Positions 25,440 through 37,335 of a stretch of DNA of 64,000 nt are shown piece by piece; positions within the stretch are counted from its first letter, which is position 1, and every line of letters begins with the position of its first letter. The translations under genes and the position numbers were made by a program. Below the pieces are notes generated by a model, which searched no databases, was not told the DNA's origin, and saw nothing but the letters and a program-made list of their open reading frames with translations. The stretch comes from Batillaria attramentaria (Eukaryota; Mollusca; Gastropoda; Batillariidae): the NCBI GenBank assembly GCA_018292915.2, contig JACVVK020000328.1:332501-396500 (forward strand). Direction: 5' to 3'.

Positions 25440-25904
25440 ATATTTGAGTTTTAATGACAACCAGACTTTTCGAATGAAAATCTGCCAATAATAATTACTG
25501 CTCATGACTCTTATCGGAGTTTTCGAGGTTCATGAAAAAAAAAATGCAGATGTGATAATTTACGGGCCACAGGCAAATAAATTTATTAAAAATGGTATAA
25601 AAGATGTCCATCTGTATTTTCTTTTCTTCACTGTTGTTCTTGACGGTGGTTGCGGTTGTGGTAGTGGTGGTTGTGGTGGTCTGTTGATTGTCTCTTAATT
25701 TTGTTCTTTTGTCTGCTTCGATTCTGTTGGTTGTCGGGTGTTTTGTTGTTGCTGCTGCTGTTTGTTGTCACGTGACTCGAAGGTGTACGAAGAAACGGCT
25801 GATTTACGATGAGAAAGTATCGATATTTCTGTATTTCGGAAAATATCTCCAGAATATCTTGATCAGCAGCAAAAATCGCACTTGCTGATAACAGCACAGT
25901 AGTA

Positions 25905-26077
25905 AAGCACGTGTACAAGCTATGAGAAGCTCGGAATCCTCAAGGAGGAGAGTCCGTACAGATAGTGCCAGCCAGGTGGAGATGTACCAGGACGTGCGAG
26001 GAGTGGGTGCATGGGTGGAACTCACGATTCGAGCATTAGAAGTCCAACGCTCTACCATTCGGCCACCATGGCTCCCC
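25905..26077 (-). mobile_element. tRNA-derived SINE (copy in duplication 2)
   Basis: Same element as 3200-3369. The tRNA-like head reads GGCCGAATGGTAGAGCGTTG on the minus strand. Confidence 0.6.
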
Positions 26078-26385
26078 GGACGTGCGAAGAAAACGGGAGA
26101 AACGTTCACACATATAAAACAGAAATCATGCAAGTTGCAGCAACAGAAAATTTCGGCGGGGAGGGGGAGTAAAGGGTGGGATCTTTACTTTTGTTATCTT
26201 TGCTGAATAATGATAGTGATAATAATAATAATGATAATAATAATGATAATGATGATTTGCATAACCCCTAATCTCGGAAGAGCTCTAGGCGCTTTCCAGG
26301 TAGACAAACAAAGAAGGAAATAAATAAATACATGATTATGGCTAAGTAAATAATCAGTTACGTAAATACAGAGAAAGCATACATA

Positions 26386-26704
26386 GAAAGCATACATACA
26401 TACATACATACATACATACATACATACATACATACATACATACATACATACATAGATAGATAGATACATACATACATACATACATACATACATACATACA
26501 TACATACATACATACCTAGATACATACATACATAGATACATACATACATACATACATACATACATACATACATACATACATACATAGATCCATACATATA
26601 CATACATACATACATACATACATACATACATAGTCATACCTACCTACCTACCTACCTACCTACCTACATACATACATACATACATACATACATACATACA
26701 TACA
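26386..26704. repeat. Expanded (TACA)n tract with TAGA and TACC variants
   Basis: About 320 bp of tetranucleotides, versus about 80 bp in the duplication partner. Confidence 0.95.
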
Positions 26705-27074
26705 TGTTGTTCTTGACGGTGGTTGCGGTTGTGGTAGTGGTGGTTGTCATGTACATCATATATGGCTTTGACGAACAAATTATGCAATGTTGTTGTGTGT
26801 AATGAACTTGGCAAAATTTAATAATGCTTTCTTTGGTGTGTCTGTGACATGAATCTGCAAAAATTGAAAGAAGACACTGACGGTATTCTATTCGTGATTA
26901 TTAGGGTAATTATAGTTCCGCTTTGTCAGTTCTGTAACTGATATGTACCACTGAGCTGCAGCGTGATTAGAAGACCTTTTTATACAAGTTGAGTTGTAAA
27001 GGCCGTGGGCATTAAAGATCTAAGCTCCCGACAAAAAGCTTTCCGAAGTGTGAAAAAAAAAAAAAATCTACAGA

Positions 27075-27370
27075 GTCGACCGTGCAAGCACAGTCAACTC
27101 TGTCACAGTTGCAGAGTTTTCAGCGTCCCTGAAACCCCAATAAAAGCCAAGGGCAGCCTGATTTCACAGCTCAGTTTTCGTTTTGACACTGAGCGAGAAA
27201 GATCGTGCAGCACTCAACATCCGCTAGACACTGTAGCGATGTGTCTCGCTCACTGACCAAAAGCCAAATAATGTCACGGCAAACTCGTGCTCTGGTGTTA
27301 TAAGGGTGAAGCGCTGAAAACTCTGCAACTGTGATAGAGTTGCCTAGATTATGCACAGTCGAAGGAGTCG
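27075..27370. mobile_element. Palindromic MITE family M3, copy 2
   Basis: Inverted arms at 27095-27125 and 27312-27342. Same family as 4127-4405. Confidence 0.7.
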
Positions 27371-27412
27371 CAGTTAAAAAAACAAAAACAAACAAAAAAA
27401 CATACAAAAAAC

Positions 27413-28148
27413 AACCGCAACGTTTGCGGCTTTTTGCTGAGATTGCAGACCATTAAGGACGGTTTGCCAGCCAAACCGTAATTTGATATGTGGCCCTCGG
27501 TTACTAGCGTGTACCGCATACTGCACCACGTGCAGCACGCAAATTCTCCCCAAATGCCGGCGTCCTGTAATTAATTAATTAATTAATGATAAAAATAATA
27601 ATGATAATAATAATAATAATAAGTTTCGTATAGGCGCTTTACCCAATTTCATGAATCGGCTCAAAGCGCCGCGAACTGAGCCCAACACGCACGCTCACGT
27701 TGTGTTGCAGTACTGAATGTTGAATGACTGAGTTGTAAATAATTTTCATCTCGATTTTGGAAGCCTAGACAGACGATTTACTTGCGTTTGCCTCTTATCT
27801 TTGTTTTTCGATCAGCTGACCCGATCCGTCACGCTCAGTTTCAGTGGCGCCGGACTTTTTGGCGATGCGGTATTCTTCTTTCGTTTTGAGATCACAGTGT
27901 TTGCGTCGCCATTGAAATGCCCAGAACACACTCTGTCACCACTGGGCCAGCCCCTCAGCCGGCGCTATATAGAGTCTCTGTGTCGCCTCTCAGTCAGTGT
28001 CAGCAGAAGCTCAGTAAGAGGATCTACCTATTTTCTTTGCAATTCTGCGTCTCAGTCGAAGGAACCCGGAACCGCCAACACACCACACACTTCACAAGAT
28101 GGCATCTTGCCTCTGTAGGCTAGTCTAATTAGGCTTTTTATATAGCGG
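27413..28148. other. Intergenic, no gene seen
   Basis: Holds an (ATTA)n/(ATA)n run at 27570-27622 followed by a GGCGCTTTACCCAATT...CAAAGCGCCGCGAACTG repeat block that recurs at 43236-43310. No Ig exon or long frame. Confidence 0.5.
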
Positions 28149-28609
28149 AAGGTAGAACAAATTTGATCCTAACTTTTTATTACAGAAATCAGTAGAGCAC
28201 AGGCCCCTAATGCTGTGGTGGTCTCCGTGAATTTGTTCTCCGTCCGCGTCACCGTTAAAAACGACCGTTTATCTTGCCATTTTCACTATATGAGCCCTAT
28301 AAATGGGCTTTTGAGGGTGTGCACAAAGTATGCGTGTTTGCGGGTACAGAAATGCGCAGAACTCCACTCTAAATACGGTTACTGTTAGACAAGACATGCA
28401 TTGTTGACATACTGAAATTTTACCCCAATCAGAATGATGCTTCCTGGAAAATTGCGGCCATCAGTTTGGCCGTTGATTCAAAGGACCATGTAAAACGGCA
28501 GTATTTGATGCTTTTGCACTTATCAGGTCACGGAGACCACCACAGCATTAGGGGCCTGTGTTCTACTGAAATCTGTAATAAAAAGTTAGGATCAAATTTG
28601 TTCTACCTT
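28149..28609. mobile_element. MITE with long (about 82-bp) terminal inverted repeats
   Basis: The ends AAGGTAGAACAAATTTGATC (left) and its complement (right) extend about 82 bp inward with only a few mismatches, including a GGCCCCTAATGCTGTGGTGG block. The interior is about 300 bp without an ORF. The near-identity of the arms suggests recent activity. Confidence 0.85.
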
Positions 28610-29978
28610 GTTCAGCAATTTTCCTAGCCTATCTGTCCCCAAATCACCTTGGTGGTTTTTAGAAATACATGATTTCTTTTTCAAAAGAGCTTTTCAGCTG
28701 AGCTATCGAGTCGGGAACCAAAGTATTATAATTAGGCTAGCAGACGACGTTTTGCTGGCGCAACTTTTCGTCCCACGAAAATACTAGTGTGTTTTGAGGC
28801 AATCTAGAGTGATCAGATGACAGAGCGTGGTCCCTTCTTTCTGTTCAGATGCAAAATTTTGGGAAATTCGATAAAAAAAATTACTATGGTCGGGACCTTT
28901 AACCACTAGACCACCGACCGTCCCGGTAACCTAATCCCTCAGCCAGCTAGGGAAGCACGCACGGGTTTCGAGATTGTATCTCCAGAACCCTGTTAATCAC
29001 ATTCACACAAAATATTGTGCAGGGAAACAATAGCGTTCCCACCAGGACAATCAAGATAATTGACTACACAAGTTTCAAGAAGGTGACTGTCAAAATCTCG
29101 AAGGGCCCCATACTGTTACGAAAAATGAAAGAGGAAAAACCACTGAGCTTCACAACAGGTTTTGGTGATTTTAAAAAGACAGGATAGGTTTCAAGGTAAC
29201 TATTCAAAACAGTTTACCGAAAAATAAACGGAGAATTTACGTTTACAAACGAATGAATTGTAGAACGATTTCACGTTTTAACATATAGAAAATGGAATTG
29301 TGCGGGGTTTTAAAAGTGTTTATTACGGAGGGCTCGGAAGTTGAGGTACTTTTTAATTATGCATGATGATGAGGAGGAGGAGAAGGACGATATTATGCCC
29401 CGGAGGTCCAAGTGGTTTCATAGACTGCTTGACAAGACCGCATTCCGCGCTCCCTGTCATGAATATCCCGGCGTTAAACAAGCCCGGAAACTACGGCACC
29501 TGCTGTGCCGGCCCTTTAATCATCATAAGAGTGTCATATCAAGGGATTCACCCCCAAAGTCGTACTCGTGAAGAAGGTAAGCACACCCGCTCTGGGTAGG
29601 AGCCGACCTAAGTAGGAAAACACCCCCTTGTCTCGGCTGGGATTGGGACACGGGTCTCCCGGTCCATGGTCCGAAGTGCTAAACGCCGTACTACAAGATG
29701 TTTGGCCGTTTTCATTTTGGAGTTGAGCGTTATGGTTACCACGAGCTAGCACATTCTCCAAAGAAATTTGTCAAATAAAATAAAATAAAATAAAATAAAA
29801 TAAAATAAATAGGAAAAACGAAGTGGAGGAAAGTGTCTTGTTCTGGTTTGACTCAGTTTCGATGAGGAAAATCAAGTGGAGCTTGACGCTTGCAACTAAA
29901 GGCCGTTGCAACAGCGCGGGGCGAGCTGTCTCAAAGTGGTACACTTCTTTTCTTCGTCTGTCCCTTGCAGCACTGGGA
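28610..29978. other. Intergenic region upstream of gene B
   Basis: A tRNA-like A-box fragment (minus strand, TGGTCTAGTGGTTAA) lies at about 28893-28925. A possible SINE-like block is near 29590-29700, and a (TAAAA)n run at 29775-29810. A frame of about 78 codons at 29363 has no supporting features. Confidence 0.45.
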
Positions 29979-30039
29979 ATGGAGGTAACACGCCGCTGTT
30001 CGTTTGTTAGGGTTTACCTACTTCTTCTTCTTTGTTCAG
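29979..30039 (+). CDS. Gene B exon 1: signal peptide
   Basis: MEVTRRCSFVRVYLLLLLCS, basic start then Leu-rich core; donor TTCAG|GTGAGA, phase 1. A CAG acceptor 9 bp before the ATG would allow a 5'-UTR intron. Confidence 0.7.
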
Positions 30040-33000
30040 GTGAGATTTAAATGCATTATCAGAAGGGTTTTTTTTTTTTTTTTTGGGGGGGGTGTTTTTT
30101 TTCATCCAATTGAATTATGTAACATTGTTTGGTCATTGGCCCATCACAAGCAAACAGGGATATAATTAGCCAACACACACTGAGAGTGCGATGTGAGGTT
30201 TATCATTCTTTTTCTTTTTCTTCTTATTGTTTTAATTTTCATTATATACCATGAAAAAATATTGCCATGTATACGTAGTCAAATACGTGTGTTATTTTTC
30301 ATTGGCAGGAATATCCTGCATTGTTATACGAAAACCACTGCGCTATTGCCATGTGATCTGTTTGAAATAATTTTGCTTGTGAGTGCGCCTGTACGCCCGA
30401 AATAGTCTTCCTAGATAATTAGAAGAGCTCTTAATGCGAGACAGTACCGTCTAAAGGCTCTGTGAACCTGGCAAAAATTCAAGTTTTCGTACTAAGCGGT
30501 TGACCCTGAGGCAAACCCAATGGCTGAATTTCAGTCCTAGTATTTGCATCACGGCGTGAAGCCTTCAGTTGGCTCAGTCCCAAGCTTTGAGATCCTGTCA
30601 CTGTGCAGGTGTTTGTTCATATGTCACGATGGTAGGCAGGGCCTAAACAGGTCAGAACGATCTGTAAGCCCCAACATGTAAAAAAATTAGGCCTTAACTC
30701 TAAAGAACCCAAGGCCAGCCATCCCCTGCCCACTATACGACGCGATTGGTCAAAAAGAACAAGCCACTACACACCAGTAGGAGCCACCTCAAGCCACTGT
30801 TACACAAGACCTAATGGTGGCTTGACGTACACGGCTCCTAGTGGTCTGAAAATTTTAATCAAAATTGCAATATTTGCACGGACCTTTTTCATCGACATAA
30901 TGAAGAAAATCTGTACACTTTCTCTCAGTATGTAGTATTTGTAGAAGATACCGACAGGCAGACACAGAGAAAAAAAACAAGAACACTTCGTTTTGTTACA
31001 TTGCATTTTTCAGCACTCGCTAAAGCCGCCACACCATCTGTAGACCTGTGCCCACGTTATGTAGAGGAGGGTGGAAACCTGACTTGCAAGTGCACAAGTG
31101 GAGACTGTAGTAGTAGTGACGTCACTGTCTCCTGGCTGAAAACTGGTCATGCGACAGATACGCTAGTGTTGACAAAAGTGAGGAGACAGAACAACGGAAC
31201 CAAGTTTACCTGTCAGATGACGTGTGGGGATGTTACCAGCACCACGGACTACACACTGAGAGTAGGATGTGAGGATATTATTATTATTATTATTATCATT
31301 AGTATTAGTACTACTACTGCTGCTGCTCCTGCTACTGCTATTATTATTATTATTACTACTACTGCTGCTACTATGCTGCTGCTGCTACTATAAGCACTAC
31401 TACTACTGCGGCTGCTGCTGCTGCTATTGTTATTACAGCTGTATCATTACCACTACTACTACTGCTGGTATTACTACTACTACTACTACTAGAAGTATTA
31501 TTATTGTTATTCCTCTAGCCAATGCAGACAAAGCAACGCTTCTTTTTAAATTCCAGTTTAGTTAAGTACAACTCATCTATGCACTCGGAACAACTCCATT
31601 CTGTTTCTCTGGTGTCCCCGGATACGCCTTTGAGACTGTTCCAATGTTTTCCTGCGTTTGTTACCTTCTTGAACACGATTTAAAACCTTTTCATTTGGCG
31701 ATTGGCTTCTACGCTTTATTTTATTTTATTTTATTTTATTTTATCTATTAAAAAAAAAGACCATCTCCGTAGCATGTCACAATTGAGGGTCTCCAGAATT
31801 CATCTCAAATGACATGAGGGCCTTGCACGTGATGTGTAACCCAATTGTTACGAAATTTTCATTGTATTTGTACAGATGGACCAACTCAAGAGCATATGAC
31901 AATTGAGGGGCAGGCAGCATTCATCACAAATGGCACGAAGACCTTGACCTTGACGTGTAAGGCGACAGACGTCTACCCTCCCCCTCTGTACAACTGGCTG
32001 GATGCTCTGTGTCAACCCAACTCTAACGGCAACACCTGCAGCTTCAAGCCTAAGCCACCGGACCATGACGGAAAGGCTGTAAGATGCAGGGCATCAGACA
32101 CCTTCCGAGATGAGACGCAATCAGCCGTGACAGACTACACCTTAAGCTTGAAATGTGAGTTTGGACGAGCTTCTAGGCGCTTTTTTTCTATTCTGTTTTT
32201 AGTGGTTTACAACATAGACACGTATAAACAGAAATAAATAGGTTGTAAACAAACGAGCAAGCAAAATGAAAATGAATGAGTAATACTTGAAAAAAGGGCG
32301 GGGTAGGGCACGAGAGAATAATGATAATAATAAAAATAGTAATAAGAGGCGCTAGATTTTCAGTGCTAAGGATCGTGAGTTCGAATACTGGCAGGAAGAC
32401 GGAAGTTTGTACTGGTGTTTTCCCGTTGTCCTTCAAGTGTCAAGCGCGTTTAATGTTCCACAAAGGTCGTGTAAATGATATCATCCTTCTGTGTGAAACA
32501 GGATGTAAAATCTGCAGTCTGTCAATGATGTTAATATTGTCTGATATCGATAGCCGCCTGTAAAGCCCACACAATCAATTAATTCGCGCCATGCAATAAC
32601 AATGACACCTGAAGTTAACGCCAGTTGGGACTAATTAGTCACAGAAATCTGTCCCTATTAGTTTAGTCAATGGTGTAGGTATTGTTATATTGCTTTTGTT
32701 ACTGGTTGTGTCTGTTTCTTAGCTTGTGTTGTTGTTCTTACTGTTTTTTATGTACTGTTCGTTTGTTTGTTTTGTTTGTTGTGTTCTTTGTCAGTGACGT
32801 GAGTATTTTGATATTTTTGGTTCCTCTTGTTTGCTTGTCTATTGTTGTCATTGCTATCGTTGTTTTTTGTTTTCTTGGTGTTTCAACGTTGCTTTAGTGT
32901 TAATGTATTTTCGGAAAGTTGCTATTGATAGTTGATTTGCCACGTTATCCCAGATCCCCCACCTAAAGCACCAGTGATCTGGGGACACACTCCGGGTCAG

Positions 33001-33274
33001 CTCGTGAAGAATGGGGACATTCTCACCTGTACTGTCACTGGCGGTAAGCCACCTGTGGCCTCTGTCAACTTCCACTGCGAGAACCCAACGCATCAAGACC
33101 AGAAGGACTCATTCAACGGCACGTCAGTGTCTAGTCCACTGACCATAGACACGTCACAGGCAACTATAGAGGATATGGCTTGTACTTGTTCTGCAACGTG
33201 GACCTTAGAACCGGACAGCTACTCGCTGACGAGAAGTGACAAATTCCAAGTGTCATGTGAGTCTAATTGTTGTT

Positions 33275-33347
<73 letters not shown>

Positions 33348-35546
33348 GTCCGCAGTAAACCTCAACACTGGCATTTTCTCAGAAACAATAGAGCTGAGGC
33401 ACCAAACATGGCATGCTGATAGGCACCACTAAAACTGCCAAAACATACCATTTTGAATGACTCAAGGTCATGAAAACTGTCTCTTTGGAAACTTAACCTT
33501 CCCCTTTTCTCAGAGTCTAGAAATGCCAAGGCCATCAAAATGTGCATGATGATAAATATTGACGACACCTTCAGTGACATGGTGTGTCAAGCTCTAGGCC
33601 ATACAAACTGTTTTCTTTACTATCTCTTTCAGATCCGGCTTACATAGCAAGTTTCACTGTGAACGGGACGTCGGGCAGTCTGATGGTGAGTGAAGGCGAC
33701 TCGCAAATTACATTAACATGTCACGTGATGAGCATATATGAGCCGCAAATCACGCTGGCAAAACGGAGAGGCGAGGATGTGGAGATTCTGAGTGGGGACG
33801 AAATAACCGTCAACGTCACAGAGAGGATTATGACCTTCACCTTGATTAACGTCACGTGTGATGACATGGCGGTCTACACGTGTTTCGCTGATGACGACAA
33901 GGTTGATGTACACCTCCGAGTGTTGGACTGCCCGGGTTAGTGGTAATGTCATACATAATTATCATAACTCGTCACAAACATTAATTTTTTGATTATCAAT
34001 AGCTTTACTGGTAGGAAGTTGCTCATAACCGCCCCTTACCCTTCTCTCCATTCTATGTACATGAACAAGATCTGGGCCCGCATGTAAAAGTCGGTGTTAG
34101 GGAATTTAGCCCCAGGTTAGAGTCTAACCTCGAACTAAACTAGCTCTAGGGTTACATTTTCCGTTGTTTTTTGTTTTAAATCAGGAAGCGGGTCCATTCC
34201 AGCAAGGTGCCTATGCCGTTAAAGAAGGATTTTTGTCTTCCTTTCTTCGCTTCCTTTTTTTTTATTTAATTTTTGTTTTGGGGTTTCCTTTGTCCTAGTC
34301 TGGGTTAGGCCCGTAGCCGTAGGCCTAACCTTGAGTTCTGCATACGGGCCCTGAACAGTTTCGTTCAGCCTTGCCTTCTGTTCACACGGGAGAGTTCATA
34401 TCTAATTAACATGTTGCCCACAGGGCTGTATATAGCCACGCCCTCTAGAATGGCACACACACCGTAAGTGACTTCGCTACTATTTTATTACGGGGAAAGT
34501 GGCGGTATTTGTTTTAGAAGCTTGTGAGTTTGTTGTTGTATTTGTAGTTGTTGCAGTTCGGTTGGTTTTGCTCGTTGTTGTTTTTATTAAGGGGGGGGGG
34601 GGGGGGGGTGAGTTTGGTCTATGTAATTAATCTCACTCATAGCTCACGTCCGTGTAATTAATCTCACACATAGGATGCATACTTGGCTGTGTGTCCAATA
34701 CTAGACTTTTTTTTAATGGGGGGGGGGTCTTGACTTTAGTCCATGTAGCTAATCTCACGCATCTCCTGTGTGTCCATTACTAGACATTTTTTAAAAAATT
34801 GTTTTGTGTGTAGTGTCGACCACGTCCGAACTACTCCAGGTGCCGTTTGGCGCCATTGCCGGTGCGATCTTCCCATGCATCGTTTTCGCCATTACTATTG
34901 GCTGTCTGTATCTGTGGGACAAGAAAAAGAAAGGTAATCCCTTTTACGTCGGCACAAGTTGTGATCTCTCTCTCTCTCTCCTTCTTCTTCTTCTTCGTGT
35001 GTAAATGGAAACACACTTTTATCCTTGCCCTTTAAACAGATATTGGACCATGAAAACTTTGTCGTAAAGAAGCATGGTGTGTCGGTGTGGATTACGAAAT
35101 CAATGTAATATATAAAAAATGGTTAAGTTGTACACATCAGCGTTTATTTCTACGTCGGTTTGTGTATGTATGTAATGCACAAGACAGATATGAGGTCTTA
35201 TGCAGGGGTGCCAGAGTTCCGATTCAGATCGGATTTCCGATTTGAAATTTCACCTGAATCCCGATTTCCGATTTGGCAGAAAATCGTAGGTTTTTTTTTT
35301 TTTTTTTGGGGGGGGGGGGGGGGGGGGAATTTCCGATTTGCAGGGTGGCAGATTTCCGATTCAGATCGGATTTCCGATTTCGAGACCGTCTTCGGCGGAG
35401 TACAAGTTGCAATGCGGGCCTCCTCGAAGTAGAAACACTTTTAACCGCAAAATCGTGAAAAAGGAAGAGGTGGTGCGTACAGGCGGCTACGTAGTTTGCG
35501 GAAGCTAGATTTGCTTGCCGTGTGCCGAGTTTGCGGTAAGCTGTCT

Positions 35547-35583
<37 letters not shown>

Positions 35584-36808
35584 CTTGTCAATTTTTTCAG
35601 CGTTCCTTGTATTCCGATTTTGAGGGTCAATTCAGTTTCAATTAAGCTGTCTTGCCGCCCCCCCCCCCCCCCCCCCCCCCCCCAATTTTTTCGGCGTTCC
35701 TTGCATTCCGATTTTGAGGGCCAATCCAGTTTCTGGAATGCTGCGGTAAGCTGTCTTGCCGTCCACCCCCCCCCCCCCCCCCCCCCCCGCTTGTCAATTT
35801 CTTCTGGCTTTCCTTGCATTCCGAGTTGTGGCTTTTCAGATTTGGCAAAACATCTTGAAGTGGTTTCAGATTTGTAGGTCCCGAGTTGCTAGCACCCCTG
35901 CTTATGTAAGTGTACATGCAGCCAGTAGTATGTGCGAGTGTGTGTACATATATGCTTTGTTCCTGATTTTGTTGTGTTCGGTTGTTCTCTTGTTGGCTTT
36001 TTGTTGTTGTTGTTTGTTTGTTTTTTGTTGTTGTTGTTTTTTTTTTTTTTTTTGGGGGGGGGGGGGGTGCTTTTTCTGTTATTTTTTCTGTTTGTTTGTT
36101 GTTGTTGTTTGTTTTTGTTTTTTTGTTGTTGATACTTTCGTTGATTTTCATGTTTCCTTTTGTTTTCCTATGCCCCCAGAGGGTTGGAAAAGACTTGACT
36201 TGAGTGGGTATTCCCTCTTGTGGGGCATTATTTAAGTGTGGGGCATTATTTAAGTTTCCGTATTTTACATATCTGTAGACCCGAATCTTACTCTCTAAGC
36301 AAAAACAACAACCAAAAAAAAAAAAAAAAACAAAAAAAAAAAAAAAACACAACAACAAAAACCAAACCAAATAAAAAAAAAAAACCCAACACCTCAGCAA
36401 CACAAAACGAAATGAGCTGCTATGGTAAGCGCATTCCGTACACTTTATGTATTCATTTATTTATTTATATCTTTTTTTTTATTTTGTGGATTCACAGGTG
36501 CCGGGCTGTATGAAAAGACCACCACAAGTTCAGCCCAAGACCAAGATTCGAGTCTGTACGCAGATCTGCGGCCCGGGGGCACCTCTACCTCACCGCAGTC
36601 CGCCAGCGTGACCTCTGACAAGGAGATTCGCCCAGAACTACCCACCCGTGACGACCCAGCCGACCGTGACGACGCAGCCTGCAAACGAAACACCTACCAG
36701 ACATTAGGGGAGGCTACTGATGAGATTTACACTGGGCTACAAGCGCCTGGTGAAGATCCGGACTACTTGTGCCCAGTTAGTCCGAGTCATCCGAATCAGG
36801 AGGTCTGA
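29979..36808 (+). CDS. Gene B: IgSF type I receptor with ITAM tail, 543 aa (spliced)
   Basis: The model joins 29979-30039, 31014-31268, 31876-32154, 32954-33256, 33633-33935, 34814-34933 and 36498-36808; all junctions are GT/AG and phase 1. Residues 1-20 are a signal peptide, and Ig types 1-4 occupy 21-105, 106-198, 199-299 and 300-400. The TM helix is about 410-435, followed by KKKK. The tail (441-543) has Y445, Y461 (SLYADL, ITIM-like), Y507 (YQTL), Y518 (YTGL) and Y530. Y507 and Y518 form a canonical ITAM spacing, YxxL-x7-YxxL. This implies signalling through SH2 proteins such as Syk-type kinases (family knowledge, not shown here). It is the most complete member of the cluster and retains all four Ig types. 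Confidence 0.82.
31014..31268 (+). CDS. Gene B exon 2: Ig domain type 1
   Basis: 85 residues with CPRYVEEGGNLTCKC, a Trp in TVSWLK, and RRQNNGTKFTCQMTC. The donor GGAT|GTGAGG is followed directly by a long trinucleotide tract. Confidence 0.85.
31272..31510. repeat. Mixed ATT/ACT/GCT trinucleotide tract
   Basis: Degenerate triplet repeats start within 10 bp of the exon 2 donor of gene B. Open frames here are poly-Leu or poly-Ile artefacts. Confidence 0.9.
31876..32154 (+). CDS. Gene B exon 3: Ig domain type 2
   Basis: 93 residues with LTLTCKATD, YNWLDALC, NTCSF and AVRCRASD. Acceptor TACAG; donor AAAT|GTGAGT. Confidence 0.85.
32954..33256 (+). CDS. Gene B exon 4: Ig domain type 3
   Basis: 101 residues, DPPPKAPVIWGHTPG, then LTCTVTGGKPPVASVNFHC and MACTCSATWTLEP. 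Closest to gene A exon 4 (shared SSPLTIDTSQAT-type core). Confidence 0.85.
33275..33345. repeat. (GT)n microsatellite
   Basis: Dinucleotide tract just after the gene B exon 4 donor. Confidence 0.95.
33633..33935 (+). CDS. Gene B exon 5: Ig domain type 4
   Basis: 101 residues with SQITLTCHVMS and NVTCDDMAVYTCFADDD, the I-set D-x-A-x-Y-x-C motif. Donor CCCGG|GTTAGT is weaker than the others. Confidence 0.8.
34069..34358. mobile_element. MITE with imperfect TIRs in gene B intron 5
   Basis: The left (C)TGGGCCCGCATGTA...GGTGTTAGG and right ends are imperfect inverted copies over about 30 bp. 290 bp, no ORF. Confidence 0.5.
34814..34933 (+). CDS. Gene B exon 6: transmembrane segment
   Basis: 40 residues, helix VPFGAIAGAIFPCIVFAITI continuing to GCLYLW, then DKKKK stop-transfer. 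Acceptor GTGTAG; donor AAAG|GTAATC. Confidence 0.8.
35203..35900. mobile_element. hAT-like non-autonomous element with poly-G/poly-C tracts
   Basis: The ends CAGGGGTGCCAG and CTAGCACCCCTG are inverted and flanked by CTTATG on both sides (35197-35202, 35901-35906). CAGGGGTG termini recall hAT elements, although hAT duplications are normally 8 bp. The interior has three ~105-bp tandem units, each beginning TAAGCTGTCTTGCC followed by a 20-30 base C-run, plus a T-run/G-run pair and repeats of ATTTCCGATT. It lies in intron 6 of gene B. Confidence 0.7.
35546..35790. repeat. Tandem ~105-bp units with long poly-C tracts
   Basis: Three units inside the hAT-like element, sharing TAAGCTGTCTTGCC, a C-run, and GCGTTCCTTG(C/T)ATTCCGATT. 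Confidence 0.85.
36498..36808 (+). CDS. Gene B exon 7: cytoplasmic tail with ITAM
   Basis: 103 residues then TGA. It includes SSLYADLRP, NTYQTLGEATDEIYTGLQA and DPDYLCP. The ITAM codons span 36695-36739. The tail is rich in Asp, Ser and Pro and reads as a cytoplasmic signalling region. Confidence 0.82.
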
Positions 36809-37216
36809 GTCGGATTCCTACGTTCACAAAGGCTGCTTGGAGCATTGTGGGGCGGCGGGGATTTTGACTGTGTGTCGGTTGGGTGGCACCTTGGGTCGGA
36901 ATCAAAGGTGTGACAACTGTAAGATCCTACCGTGACACTGCAACCGTTTGAGATCCCGAACGAAGTTGCTGTACGTGTTCTGTGTCGCCCGACAGCCCCG
37001 CAAAGACTGAAGTGTATTATCATCTGCATATCATTTCTGTAAAATATGAATGTTTTGTTGAATGTAGTAATATCTACCTCTATGCTGTACTGATGTTCAA
37101 TGATACTCGATGCCTCAGCTGTCAGCTGCTTGTGTTTCTTGATCTGGAGTATAGCTCATTATCTGTCAGAACCCGATTCGTGTCGAACTGATTCTTACTG
37201 CCTACGCAAAAGGGTC

Positions 37217-37222
37217 AATAAA
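37217..37222 (+). promoter_or_regulatory. Polyadenylation signal AATAAA, gene B
   Basis: About 410 bp after the stop codon, the first AATAAA downstream; a (GT)n tract follows at 37275, usable as a GU-rich downstream element. Confidence 0.55.
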
Positions 37223-37273
37223 GGTTTGCTTCAAAGTGATACGTCAGGTACAGTTTCATTTACACATAACGGC

Positions 37274-37274
<1 letters not shown>

Positions 37275-37334
<60 letters not shown>
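37275..37334. repeat. (GT)n microsatellite
   Basis: About 29 units downstream of gene B. Confidence 0.95.

Positions 37335-37335
<1 letters not shown>

Larger units (their letters stand above)
23449..27412. repeat. Segmental duplication, copy 2 (pairs with 1-4440)
   Basis: Collinear with the window start. It lacks the Harbinger-like MITE and the 1340-1475 insertion, has an expanded (TACA)n tract, and keeps 14 bp missing from copy 1 near 4290. It sits immediately 3' of gene A, so the duplicated unit probably included a whole gene A-like locus with a spacing of about 23.4 kb. Confidence 0.9.

Noticed and set aside
29363..29700. Coding exon or SINE near 29.4-29.7 kb
   Set aside because: The 78-codon frame has no splice support or motif. 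A CGTGTCCCAATCC-like B box on the minus strand is too weak to call.
31269..31565. Leu-rich membrane protein
   Set aside because: Translation of a trinucleotide repeat tract next to a splice donor.
32340..32480. SINE or tRNA
   Set aside because: Only a GTGAGTTCGAATAC B-box-like string is seen, with no A box or boundaries.
35642..36403. 253-codon minus-strand ORF
   Set aside because: Driven by poly-G/poly-A homopolymers in the hAT-like element and adjacent runs.
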